Of a DNA stretch of 64,000 bases, positions 12,765 through 23,558 are shown one piece after another. The DNA is from Tubiluchus corallicola. Taxonomy: Eukaryota; Priapulida; Priapulimorpha; Priapulimorphida; Tubiluchidae. The stretch is taken from the NCBI GenBank assembly GCA_030141605.1, contig JAQGDQ010000155.1:62001-126000 (forward strand), read 5' to 3'. The notes beneath the pieces were generated by a model that was not told the origin of the DNA, did no database searches, and saw nothing but the letters and a program-made list of their open reading frames with translations. The first letter of the stretch is position 1; every line of letters begins with the position of its first letter. Both the position numbers and the translations under genes were made by a program.

Positions 12765-14095
12765 GTGAGATTAACTTGGTTACAAGTTGCATTGCTTTCG
12801 TTGTGAGATCATATGAGAGATTACTTTCGTTGTGACTGATATTGCTTCAGTTACAAGTAGGACTGCTTTTATTACGAGTGAGATAATTTTACTTTAGTTG
12901 AGTGTGATTACCTTGGTTATGAGTGAGATTGCTTTGGTTACGAGTGAGACTGCTTTGGTTACGAGTGAGATTGCTTTGGCTACGAGTGAGGTTGCTTTGG
13001 TTACGAGTGAGATTGCTTTGGCTACGAGTGAGGTTGCTTTGGTTACGAGTGAGATTGCATTGGTTACGAGTGAGATGGCTCTGATTACGAGCGAGATGGC
13101 TTTGGTTACGAGTGAGATTGCTTTGGTTACAAGTGTGATTGCTTTGGTTACCAGTGAAATTGCTTTGGTTACAAGTGAGATTGCTTTGGTAACAAGTGAG
13201 ATTGCTTTTGTTACAAGTTAGACTGCTTTGGTTACGAGTGAGATTGCTTTTTTTACGAGTGAGATTGCTTTGGTTACGAGTGAGATTGCTTTGGTTACAA
13301 GTGAGATTGCTTTGGCTATGAGTGAGGTTGCTTTGGCTACGAGTGAGTTTGCTTTGGTTACGAGTGAGATTGCTTTGGTTACGAGTGAGATTGCTTTGTC
13401 TACGAGTGAGACTGCTTTTGTTACGAGTGAGATTGCTTTGGTTACGAGTGAGATTGCTTTGGCTACGAGTGAGACTGCTTTTGTTACAAGTGTGATTGCT
13501 TTGGTTACCAGTGAAATTGCTTTGGTTACAAGTGAGATTGCTTTGGTAACAAGTGAGATTGCTTTGGTTACAAGTTAGACTGCTTTGGTTACAAGTGAGA
13601 TTGCATTGGTTACGAATGAGAGTGCTCTGATTATAAGCGAGATGGCTTTGGTTACGAGTGAGTTTGCTTTGGCTACAAGTGAGATTGCTTTGGTTACGAG
13701 TGAGATTGCTTTTTTACGAGTGAGATTGCTTTGGTTACGAGTGAGATTGCTTTGGTTACGAGTGAGATTGCTTTGGTTACGAGTGAGATTGCTTTGGCTA
13801 CGAGTGAGGTTGCTTTGGCTACGAGTGAGGTTGCTTTGGTTACGAGTGAGATTGCTTTGGTTACGAGTGAGATTGCTTTGGCTACGAGTGAGACTGCTTT
13901 TGTTACGAGTGAGATTGCTTTGGCTACGAGTGAGGTTGCTTTGGTTACAAGTGAGATTGCTTTTTTTACGAGTGAGATTGCTTTGGCTACGAGTGAGATT
14001 GCTTTGGTTACAAGTGAGATTGCTTTGGTTACAAGTGAGATTGCTTTGTTACGAGTGAGGTTGCTTTAGTTACAAGAGAGATTGATTTGGTTTCG
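12765..14095. repeat. Minisatellite, 21-bp unit, about 60 copies
   Basis: The unit GAGATTGCTTTGGTTACGAG(T) recurs at strict 21-bp spacing with variants (ggctacgagt, gttacaagt, tttttacgagt). Because 21 is divisible by 3, a plus frame reads EIALVTS repeatedly, broken by a few tag stops and a one-base deletion near 13711. Degenerate units at the left edge (12765-12890) and shared variant blocks inside suggest segmental reshuffling. No promoter, splice or domain evidence for a gene. Confidence 0.95.
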
Positions 14096-14098
14096 ACT

Positions 14099-14099
<1 letters not shown>

Positions 14100-14164
<65 letters not shown>
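14100..14164. repeat. (GA)n microsatellite at the LINE 3' junction
   Basis: A pure AG dinucleotide run separates the 21-bp minisatellite from the 3' end of the minus-strand LINE. On the LINE strand it reads as a terminal (TC)n tail, so it may be the target site or a templated tail. Confidence 0.9.
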
Positions 14165-14168
<4 letters not shown>

Positions 14169-14380
14169 TTATTATTATAAGTCTTTTATTAAACAATAAA
14201 TACATTGTTTCCCCTCTATTTGCAGGGTTCTTTTACAAAATATTAATTTACAATAACAAGATTTTACATAATGCCAATTTAGAATAATTTAAAATACATA
14301 CATAGTTTACCCTATAATATATACAATATAACGACTAACTGTTTATAATACCTGTTTTTCTGTATACAATTTGAATTAAT

Positions 14381-17300
14381 TTATAGCAATTTTTTTCGCA
14401 AAACATCTCTAATAATATTTACATATGCCTGGCACACATCTTCATCTCTGTTTAAATAAATTTCGCTTATGTTGGCTGATGGCAGAATTTGTCTTAAATT
14501 TATCCGAAATTGATGGTCTACCAAGTCACAGTCAAATATAATGTGTTCTGGTGTTTGAGGAGTTGCATTATTACAATAACAACAATCTGTATTTTGTTCG
14601 CCTATTCTATACCGAAATGATTTAGTTCCCCTATTTAAAAGTAAGTTTAGTGCAGTTGTTTCAATAAGCCTATCGTAATGCGTTAGTGGTAGACACAGTG
14701 GCGTTAACATAGGTGTAGGTCTATCTTGTGGTAAATTTGTTATTTGGGTACAATAATAAAATCTTCTTTCCCATTGGGTTGTTAAAAATTTCGAGCCATC
14801 CTTTTTTCTATAAATAAAGTTTTCTCTCGGGAGATTTGACAATGTTTGATTTCTCATATTTGTGTCCTTTGTAATCTTCAAGAAAGACTTGGTAGTTGCC
14901 AGGTGAATTTTTACAGGATGCACACAATATCTAGCATTATTTGGCATGGTTTCACATATAGCAATTTCCTTCTTAAGTAGATCATTATCTGGATTGGCTA
15001 ACACCTTTAACATAAATTTACTACATATGTTATCATACGTTATATCAATGGGAGGCACGCCACAAATATGCTGGATTTCATTTTTGCTAGGATTGTAACC
15101 TACACCCGCTGCTGTTTTGACAACATCATACCACAGGTCTTCAAAATAACTATGCTTTTTGACCATCCAGGCAATTGACCCATAGAAGACGGTAGGTACA
15201 ACAATTATTTCAAACAGCTTTAAAATGGTGGACATTTTCATACCTTTATACTTGAAAGATAACTATTTAATGTTGTGCCACTTTTTCCAAGCTTTTTGTC
15301 TAATTTTAGCAACATGTTTGTCAAAACTTATTTGTTTGTCGACAGTTATTCCCAGACATTTAGTATTATTTACATAACATATCGACTTTTGCCCAATTTT
15401 TAGCGATGGTATGGTATTTTCATTGACATTGCCAAATATAATAGCCTCAGTCTTGTCTACATCACAATTTAAAATTTGCCTCCACTTTTGGCACCACTCG
15501 TACAATTTATCACAACATTGCTGTGCAATATCCTGACAGACCTGAGCAGAAACAGCAGAAATATAAACTGTGCCATCATCGGCATATTTAAACTTAGCTA
15601 AGTTTTGATTAAAATCCAGTTCATTAAACATGTCTGCTATGTAGAATATAAACAATAAAGGGGACAAAACCGAGCCTTGAGGGACTCCTATATGGCATCG
15701 ATATTCTGCTGATATAAATTCATTTACCTTCATCACAATTGTCCTATTTTTTAAAAAACTACAGATTACATTCAGCAGGTTGCCTTTGATACCAGACTGT
15801 ATCAGTTTAAAAATTAAGCCATTTATCCACACACTGTCAAACGCTTTCTGGAAATCGCAGAATATCCCAATACCGAGTTGCCCTTCAAGTCTCTTTCTCT
15901 CGATAACTGAAACCAGCCTTAGTATATAACGGTTTGTATTATGCCCTGGCTTGAACCCTTCCTGTTCTATATCAATAATATTATGATCGTTAAACCACTT
16001 CCTCAACCGGTTTTCAATAAGTTTCTCAATTATTTTGCTGAAGTAAGATGAAATAGTGATGGGCCTGTAGTTCGATGGGCTACTGTAGTCGTTTTTACCT
16101 TCTTTGCGTATGAAAACTACTTTTGCTTTTTGCCAAGGCCATATTCCTTTCGTTAAGCACAAATTAGCTAGGTTGAGAAGTACACTTTTCCCCCAAAACC
16201 CAGTGTGCTTTACCATGAGCGGGTGGTTTCCGTCAATATCCATACTTTTATCATTTACTTTCACATTGTTTATCGCAAATTTTAATTCATTCATAGTGAA
16301 GGGTTCATTATACCAAACGTTATATGGTTCTTCAAAATTTATGCCTTGCACTTCATTCTCTATACGGTGATACCATCCCTGATCAAAATTACTTCCCCTA
16401 AAATGCGCCCCAGCAAAAAACGTGTTATACAATATCTTACATTTATCTTCATCTTTTACATAATATTTTCCCTGCCATTTCAACACAGCAACCTCATTCT
16501 GGCAATTTTCAACAAACACTTTTTTATAAGTTTTCCAGAAAGCTTTGCCTTGCTGGACATTTAAGTTGACAGTATTACTAACAACCCAGTCATTTAACTC
16601 TGCTGCTAATATGTTTTCAAACTGAGTCTTTTTATCAAGATATGCACTCACATTGACATAATTGGAGTGTCGCTTGTAGTTCTTTCTTAGTTGTCTGAGT
16701 TCTCGTGATAGTTCAGATAATTGTGGTGTCCAAAATGGCTTGCTGTGTGTGCAGATACGTTTTGTCACTAACGCTTCACTACAGCTTTCCTGAACAGATT
16801 GTAAAAAGAGTGTCCACACGGCCTCTGCATTGTTGTTTTCTAACTCTGCAACAATTCTGGTGAAACACTGTCTTAAATTATTTTCAAGAGCTGCTGACCA
16901 TTGAGTCCAATCACTATTTTTAAAGTCATAGCGGACCTTAGTATTCTCAGGTTTTGGACCACCTGCTCTAAACTCAGTAATTACAGGAAAATGTCCCATT
17001 TGCGGTGCTCCTGTAAACAGCTCAACGTCAGTGTGCACTGTTTGTGTTAAAATACCATTTGCGCTACATTTTGATGCTAAAATGATATCTATGATGCTCT
17101 TCCCGGTTATCGATTGAAAAGTTTCTATGTTGGGCGCAATAACGGCTAAGTCCATATTATTATCTGCAAGTAAGTCGTTTATAAGTCTTCCATGAGTGTT
17201 CAAGTTGTTGTCCCATGCATAACTACGCGCGTTTAAGTCTCCAACGGATAAAAAATTGGTTATGCCATGAGTCTCGGCAAATTTATAAGCATTTTTAATA

Positions 17301-17686
17301 TTCTTCACATATATTTCCACTAGCTGAGGAGTGTTAGGAGTTATATATATAGAGTTTATCAAATATTTCCTGCCATAAATGTATGCGATAGCCCAGACAG
17401 TATCTAACTCAGGAGGTTCCAGTTCAGGCACTCTGCAGCTGGTGAAGCCAGTTCTAATCATTAGACCACTCCCACCAGAATATCCTTTGGATGGCTTTGC
17501 GTAACTGATGTAGTTGGATAAAGATACTTGCGCTATATCTTTCTCAAGTACTTTGATCTCCTGTAAGGCCACAATATCACATTGATGATCATTGACAAAT
17601 GTATCAACGGCTAATTTCGAGTGATTAGAAAATTTGTTTATGTTTATTTGACACACCTTCAATGTGTTGTTTATACTAGCAAACAT
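14381..17686 (-). pseudogene. LINE ORF2: APE endonuclease + reverse transcriptase, one in-frame stop
   Basis: ORF2 encodes the target-nicking endonuclease and reverse transcriptase that copy the element into the genome. The first 807 codons contain endonuclease motifs (LQEIK at 41-45, GDLNA at 149-153, SIIDI at 197-201, GHFPV at 231-235) and RT motifs (FCDFQKAFD 609-617, GVPQGSVLSPLLF 667-679, catalytic YADD 701-704). A TAG at 15263-15265 stops the frame after residue 807. The same frame then continues without a shift for another 293 codons to a TAA at 14381, including a C-terminal CCYC..H..C zinc motif typical of these LINEs. Read through, ORF2 would be about 1,101 codons, a usual length. 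The stop makes this copy probably defective. No frameshifts were found, so the insertion looks young. Confidence 0.92.
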
Positions 17687-18926
17687 GGCATGTGTCGTCT
17701 ACTTCCCCATTTATGCGAGCTTGCTCCTGTTTGTAGATAGGGCAATCCCTTGACCAAGATCTGTGACCACCTTTGCAGTTTTTGCACTTTTCTTCGTCAT
17801 TTTTGCAATCATCCGTCTTATGATTTTCTGCACAGTTTCCACAGACCACTTTGCGAGCGCACCATTTTGCGACATGACCATAACTGTAACAATTGTAGCA
17901 AATCAATGGCCTATTTTTGAACACAAATTTCTCCACACCACAATACATTTTTCCAACTGGAATACCTTCTCGCATTGCCAAATCGAGGTCTTTCTCTGTT
18001 GCAAATGTCACTTTAACCAGTGGTAGGGGTGATTTGTCTTTCCGTTTAAATCTTTCAATTTTGGCATTACAAAATGCACGACAAATGTCCGCTTTTATCT
18101 CATCATCTGTTAATGACGTATCGCAGTCTTTGAGAAGACCGATTGCGTTTTGTTTTGGTTTCCTTGCTGCAGTCTCGGTACCAAGGAAATTTTCTCTCCA
18201 ACCCTCTACAATGCCATTAGCTTCTTCCTCACTTCTGAGCTGTATTTGAATTTTTCCTCTAGCTGTCTTATAAGCTGTATCAAACCTGAATCTGGGAAAT
18301 TTCTCACTAAGGTGTTTTTTAATCGACATACTGTTCCTAACTATTTCTTTGCTTTTTACGTTCTCGATAATTACCGTACACTCAGGCTTGTACCGCACAT
18401 TTGAAGCAATGCTGTCAGTCTTGCGGGCGGATCTATAAGAGGGCGTCGTCATAGCACTGTCACTTTTGCCGCTAATTAATTTGAGCTGTTGCTTTCCTAG
18501 GCTGTCTTTCACTGCTGAGCTGTATGAGACACCAGGCTTACTATTGGTTAGTTTCTTTACATTGTCATTTAATGCCTCTAATTCTCTGTCCACACTGGTC
18601 AATTTTTCTAGTACTAATTTTTGAGCTGACCACTCATCGTTTTCTAAGAGCCAATTTAACATATACTGTAGTTTTCGCTGGCTTTCCTCTTGCTCAACCA
18701 ATTCCAGTATTTGGGCCTTTAAAGTTTCAGTGCTATTGCTCTGACCATTTGCGTTTGTTTTTGTAAGAGAAATTGAATTAACCCTTTCTCTGTACGTTTC
18801 AGGCTGGTCTGTACAGGCTGATTTATCAAAACACCAGTCACAGATTACTATTGATACAGTTTTCTTGTTGACAGGCTTTTTTGCATTCCTACACAGAACA
18901 CAGCTTTTCCTCTCGCCATCAGCCAT
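17676..18926 (-). CDS. LINE ORF1, zinc-knuckle RNA-binding protein (416 aa)
   Basis: ORF1 proteins of this class bind the element RNA and chaperone reverse transcription. The N terminus (residues 8-40) has a CxxC...CxxC cluster (CVLC and CDWC) like a small PHD/treble-clef zinc site. Residues about 60-140 are charged and heptad-like, a possible coiled coil. An RRM-like region spans about 190-340. The C terminus has three knuckles: CYNCYSYGHVAKWC, CGNCAENHKTDDC and CKNCKGGHRSWSRDC. The ORF is intact with no internal stop. Its TAG overlaps the ORF2 ATG by 11 nt, which suggests coupled termination-reinitiation. The start is the first Met (MADGERK). Confidence 0.9.
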   Translation of the reverse strand: MADGERKSCVLCRNAKKPVNKKTVSIVICDWCFDKSACTDQPETYRERVNSISLTKTNANGQSNSTETLKAQILELVEQEESQRKLQYMLNWLLENDEWSAQKLVLEKLTSVDRELEALNDNVKKLTNSKPGVSYSSAVKDSLGKQQLKLISGKSDSAMTTPSYRSARKTDSIASNVRYKPECTVIIENVKSKEIVRNSMSIKKHLSEKFPRFRFDTAYKTARGKIQIQLRSEEEANGIVEGWRENFLGTETAARKPKQNAIGLLKDCDTSLTDDEIKADICRAFCNAKIERFKRKDKSPLPLVKVTFATEKDLDLAMREGIPVGKMYCGVEKFVFKNRPLICYNCYSYGHVAKWCARKVVCGNCAENHKTDDCKNDEEKCKNCKGGHRSWSRDCPIYKQEQARINGEVDDTCHVC

Positions 18927-18960
18927 TTAGGCAATCAGGAGAAACCAGTTTGTGTTTATT

Positions 18961-19612
18961 TCACGACCAGTCTGCGGCCAGAGAAACTGGAAAGGGAATG
19001 GAAGACAAAGAGAAACAATGCAAGATAAAAGGGTAGAAAGTTTTCCTGGAAAACAATAGCAGTGTAACAGAATTATTTTAGTTAGGCAATGTTCACATTT
19101 TTACTGTAATATAACTTTAACTGCACGTATAAAGCGTCTAATGACGTCATCATCGCCTTGAGACGTTTTTACAAAAGTTGCTTGTTTACCATGACAAGTG
19201 AGACGCTGGAGACAACAAAATCATTAAATTTCTAATAAAAAGCCTTTGAACCTTTCTCTGGCTTCGTTGTCACAAAACTTGAAAGATTTTCTGAACATCT
19301 ACTAGCATCCTTAGACGATTGACTATTCTATATAATCTTTCGAATAAATTCATCTTCTCAGTTGCCATGGTGATGACAATAAAAGTATTTTAAAGAGAAA
19401 TGAAACGCTGAGGTAAACTATGTCACATTACTGTAATGGCAAATTTCGTTGAATTCCTCATCATTTTTTTTTGAACTCGACAGGGTTTTGGGAATGTGGG
19501 ACGTTTTAGGAGCACTGGGAGGACAAGTAATCGGTTTTTAAACATACATTTAATGGCTTTTGTTAATTGTGGAACTGAATGTTGCTTCTAATAGTTGAGA
19601 TATTGGAAATAG
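18961..19612. other. Gene-free stretch between LINE and hAT remnant
   Basis: Unique AT-rich sequence. The first tens of bases may be LINE 5' UTR. Nothing else recognised. Confidence 0.4.
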
Positions 19613-20439
19613 CAAGGGCGTAGCGGGGTAAATGTTACAAACACATGAAAGATGTACATTTCATTTATTGATTGATGAATAATGTAATAATGATAAAAGC
19701 TTAAACCTGTGGAGACAGACAATAATTCAAAACATAGAAAAAGAATAATAAAGTCTAAAGGGGAGGGTTTTTAAAATAACAAAAATACATGTACAAAACA
19801 CGCTAAAGAACTTAGACATTTCCTCCCACCAAAAATGTGAAAAAATACTGGACTATTGTACTTAATGTTAATGAAAATATGAAAAACACCGAACAAACTA
19901 GATGTTCAGCATTATGACTTTTCGAATTGCGAAGTTTCTTATGATCTCTTCAACAAGTGCTTCGGTGTGCTATCTTTCAATAGAAAGAATTGCTAAATTA
20001 GTGAATCTGTGTTTGCTCATGGTTGAGCGAAGATAATTGTATATTAATTTCAACTTAGAAAAACTCTACTCGCAGCTAACCATGCTGACAGCTTTTGCCA
20101 AAAATACCCTCAGTAATATCGTCAAGTTTGGCGCTGAATTTTGAAAACCATATTTAATTATGAACCTTAGGAGTTCTAGAGGCCCTTTTTCTCTTCAAGA
20201 AAATGCTTAGTCTCTTCCTCTTTCATTTCTGCCATATTGACATTTTCGAATTTCTCGTCTTCAAATTCAAATTCGCCTGTGGCCCAGTTTACGAGAGTGT
20301 TACGCCAACCGGCCAATTTCAAAATTCAGGCATTTGGGAAAGAAACTATCATCAAAAAATATCTCAAAATCACAAGAAAGTAATAAAATGATAGTATCGG
20401 TCGCTCTGTGTGGTCAGCACACCCCATGCTACGCCCCCG
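19613..20439 (-). mobile_element. Decayed hAT transposon (hAT_C fragment) with TIRs
   Basis: The left end CAAGGGCGTAGCGGGGT and the right end (reverse complement CGGGGGCGTAGCATGGGGT) form inverted termini of the 'GGGCGTAGC' type known from hAT elements. Between them the minus strand encodes a degenerate hAT C-terminal dimerisation region. Flanking octamers ggaaatag and caaaatcg agree at 5 of 8 positions, a weak candidate target duplication. The element is internally deleted and inactive. Confidence 0.82.
19903..20220 (-). pseudogene. hAT transposase C-terminal (dimerisation) remnant
   Basis: Minus-strand translation gives KYGFQNSAPNL, then VSMVSCE, a stop, SFSKLKLIYNYLRSTMS, then NLAILSIER, a stop, and EIIRNFAIRK. 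This matches the conserved hAT_C pattern (PNL...V..ASCERSFSKLKLIK.YLRSTM...RL..LALLSIE). Two in-frame stops interrupt it, one replacing the Arg of the SCER motif, and a probable one-base shift lies near 20185. It resembles the ZMYM1-like hAT lineage. The N-terminal and catalytic parts are missing. Confidence 0.85.
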
Positions 20440-22302
20440 CAAAATCGGCAAAAGGAGTCTAATTTTGGCATTCTACTCAGAGAGATTGATTGTGCAATAA
20501 CAAAAACTTATTCCACTTATTATGTTCAATAATTGTAGAAATAGACAATATCGATTTACTGTAAGTAGTGTTAGTAATGGCACTTGGCAATAAAGTCTCT
20601 GAAAGACATTGGTTTATAATGTACTGCATAAAATCAGTGATGTACTGTCTAGAGAATCATACTGCTAATTACACAGTTATCCCCTACCAGATAGTCTGGA
20701 GCGTTGCTTGGGCCCTTCATTCAAATGGAAATCAACTACCCAATATTTTAATTGATTTCTTCGTTAATAAGCTCGTTTACAACATTAAAAATGGGCACCC
20801 CAAGTCCAGTTCCCTCTCCTTGTGTCTCACATTCACTTACCTCAAAGTTTTTCCTGGCTTCTGTCTAATGTATGTTTTTCTTCTATAAGCTGGAACCAGT
20901 CAAAATAAACATAATATCCAGATCGAATCAGAGCTTGTTTTTACACAGTGTGTGTCCACTTACTAAGTGTGGCCTAGAGCAATGGCCAGAAGATCTAGAC
21001 TAGGTCCAGCGGGAGCCACGGCTATCGATTTGCAGACCAATTTTTCTTACTTTACAAGCCTTTGCTGTCTATACGTGTTGGCTTTCTGATGGTGGTGATC
21101 TTGCATTTCCAAATCAGGTGCTGGCTGCTGGAATGAGCAACCGGGAAGTGCATATTTTTCTGGAGCAAAAGAAACAAAAACCGACAACAAAAAAAGAAGG
21201 AACCGTTAGGTGAGGAACGTGGGTTTTGGCCATTATTAGTAACAGGAACAAGAAGAAATCGGGACGAAATCTAAAAACACGAAACAAAAGATTATATCAT
21301 TGCATGGAATAGTACCAGATAGAATATAACGCCAGTTGCTGCTCATAAATACAAACTATTTTGCCATTTAAATAATTTTTCCATGTCTTTCATTCAGTAT
21401 TTCAATGTAAAGTCACATGTACAAAGCAAGCTGATCAATGCAGAAGAACAAATACAGTGCTATCTATAAATTATCGAAGTCAATACTTTTGTTACAGTGT
21501 TTAAAATGCTATAAGTGTGTGAAACAGAGTATCACAGTGCATTGCAATGTGCGTAAAATGCTTGACAGCTAAATTCATCTCGGTTTTACTTACTACATTT
21601 TCATGGAAGTTACAGTTAATCGTGCATAAACTGTTTGCCATTTAAAGTCATCTCAATTTTATTTATTACATTCTCGCACACAAATGCCTAACAAGTTTTG
21701 CAGTAGAATTTTCAATTTATTGAAACTAACACTTTTGCCACTTGTTAAAAAACATTGTAATCACTACAATGCTGCAATACCACATTGAAATTGCTGGGTC
21801 TTCATGGTAGCTTATTAAGACACGTTCATTAAGCGCAGCTAGCCACATCTCTGGGGTGTCTGCACCACTCTCAGTAATAAGTCAGCAAATTGCTCATCTC
21901 CCAGCAGACTTGAACTTCGTCTCAATGCAGTTCTAACTGCTTATTATATTTGTACCAGTTGGCTCGTCCGTAGATGGCTTATTAGGAAATTACGCTGACT
22001 TTTACATGATTGGGTACAGGGAAGAATGAGTTGGTCAACGTTCTGAGCACATGAGATACTGCCGGACGGTTTTGAACTTGCTGTTGTATGGTTGCCAATC
22101 CCAGAACGCAAAGTGCCAACATCTTGTTTCTTGCACACTTTTCAATCAAGTAATAGTTTTCTTCAAGTCCTTTAACTTTGGCCAAATCTTGTATTGGGCC
22201 AACACCAAACCACAAAAAAAACACTACTACTACTGATATGTTATAAACAAAACTATTCCTAATGTCATTATGGTATGCATCCAAAGTCGCACTATGTAGT
22301 GT
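20440..22302. other. Gene-free stretch
   Basis: No gene supported. Short ORFs at 20568-20888 and near 22000 lack domains and splice context. Confidence 0.4.
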
Positions 22303-22526
22303 TTGGTTGTGTGCGACGCGTCATAATAAAAAGGGAAGTTTGTTAAGCGCCATTTCTGAGTTAGACATTGTTCCATGGTATTACGGATGTGGTACATACT
22401 TGTGATGAATGCATTTGCAGTGCAATACGTATTCCATCCGTACTACCATGAAATAATAGTACATCAAACGCAGAAATGGCACTTAACGAACTTTTCTTTT
22501 TATTATGATGCACCGCACCCAATCAA
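22303..22526. mobile_element. Fold-back MITE, about 224 bp, near-complete inverted repeat
   Basis: The left arm reads ttggttgtgtgcgacgcgtc then ataataaaaag, 'gttaagcgccatttctg' and 'ccatggtattacggatg'. The right arm is its reverse complement with moderate divergence ('catccgtactaccatg', 'cagaaatggcacttaac', 'ctttttattatgatgc'). Arms are about 100 bp with a central spacer near 22415-22430, so the transcript could form a long hairpin. No target duplication is obvious and the superfamily is unknown. Confidence 0.8.
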
Positions 22527-23248
22527 CCCGTACAGCATGAGGCCATTACAGCTAATTTAAATGCAAGGCAAAATTGTGACCATATCAACAATTGTTTTTA
22601 TAGTTTTGCTTTGCTTTACATTTGGAACAATGTTTTAGATTATACCAATAATACTTTTTTGATTGTGTAAGAGACTATTCTCTTCTCTCTACTCTTCTGT
22701 ATGCAGTTAAAGTGTCTTTGTTATGTCAGAGTCGAAACTTACGCAAGTAGAAGATATGTTGTCATTTTACGTGCTGGGATTTACAGCAGTATTTATTAAA
22801 AAAAAAGTTGCTTTTTAACCGACTTTAGTAATTTAACGGATCTGTAGTAATATAGGCATGGTGCTACGTCAACTTTGCTTGCTCTGTGGTGCTAATATTC
22901 GTCGTACATAAAGTTAGTGCCATCTGGTGACAAAAAAGTAATTGTCTGCTTTGAACTATAAAATCTATTTAAAAAAAGTCAACATTGTCATCCAAGTTTT
23001 CATTTTGAAAATCTCGTAAATGGCTAATGGCTAATTTTTAACGTAGTTGGAGGAATTTTTCTCTGTTATCAATGGACAGTGCTTTCCCATCATTCAACAT
23101 GGCTGAGTTAATACTCCTTGTTTCATGTATGGCGAACTGTTCTGCAGTTTTTGTGATTTTCGCTATTGCTTGCGTAAAATTACAGATCCAGCTTTGTATC
23201 CGTTTCTGATATTGCACGCAGAAAATATATCTCCTTCTTGTTTTCCAG
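22527..23248. other. Region upstream of dystroglycan, or intron in its 5' UTR
   Basis: No coding sequence. It ends in 'cttgttttccag' (to 23248), a good splice acceptor, so this stretch is probably intron between an unseen non-coding 5' exon and the first coding exon. Confidence 0.45.
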
Positions 23249-23256
23249 GTAGCAAA

Positions 23257-23283
23257 ATGAATTTGACAAGAACTAGTTTATGA
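23257..23283 (+). promoter_or_regulatory. Short upstream ORF overlapping the dystroglycan start (ATGA)
   Basis: ATG at 23257 opens 8 codons that end in TGA at 23281-23283. The main ATG at 23280 shares three bases with that stop codon (ATGA). If the acceptor at 23248 is used, this upstream ORF lies in the mRNA and could limit or re-start translation at the main ATG. Confidence 0.55.
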
Positions 23284-23558
23284 CTGTCTGCGGAGTCATG
23301 GAAACACCAGGGACAAAACGAAGGACTATATGCTGTGCTAGTAAGGCAAGATGGCTGACTTCTGTCGTGTTTTTGTTAAACCTGACTCACTGTCGAGGTT
23401 TTGAAACGAACGATTTACCGCAGATTTTTTCCAGTGGTGCCGAGGAAGCTAGCATAAGCGTGTTGTGGGGCGTCCCAGATGCAGAGACATCTGTTGGCAA
23501 AGTTTTTAAATATAGAATACCGGATGATGCATTTAAAGGCCAAATAAAAAATCTTCAG
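23280..23558 (+). CDS. DAG1: Dystroglycan coding exon 1: signal peptide and first strand
   Basis: 93 codons, phase 0 out (cag|gtaagc). A basic N terminus is followed by hydrophobic WLTSVVFLLNL and a likely signal cleavage near HCRGFE. It ends with the start of the first cadherin-like domain (GKVFKYRIPDDAFKG). A second in-frame ATG at 23298 is an alternative start. Confidence 0.88.

Larger units (their letters stand above)
14165..18960 (-). mobile_element. Non-LTR retrotransposon (LINE), two ORFs, near full length
   Basis: A minus-strand element with a zinc-knuckle ORF1 (17676-18926) and an endonuclease/reverse-transcriptase ORF2 (14381-17686). The ORF1 stop and ORF2 start overlap, ATG TTT GCT AG. 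The 3' region contains an AATAAA-type motif (complement of cttttatt near 14183) and runs into (TC)n. The layout (APE-type endonuclease, RT, C-terminal CCHC, ORF1 with CCHC knuckles) fits the Jockey/CR1/I-like superfamilies; I cannot assign a clade. The 5' end is uncertain: sequence shortly beyond 18926 shows no clear promoter or target duplication. Confidence 0.93.

Noticed and set aside
12898-14069. EIALVTS repeat proteins
   Set aside because: The 21-bp period trivially keeps frame. Several stops and a one-base shift break the frame and no promoter or splice context is present.
12765-14095. CRISPR-like array
   Set aside because: Contiguous 21-bp units without distinct spacers in an animal genome; a minisatellite.
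16104-18766. Plus-strand ORFs opposite the LINE
   Set aside because: Shadows of the minus-strand ORF1 and ORF2, which carry the recognisable motifs.
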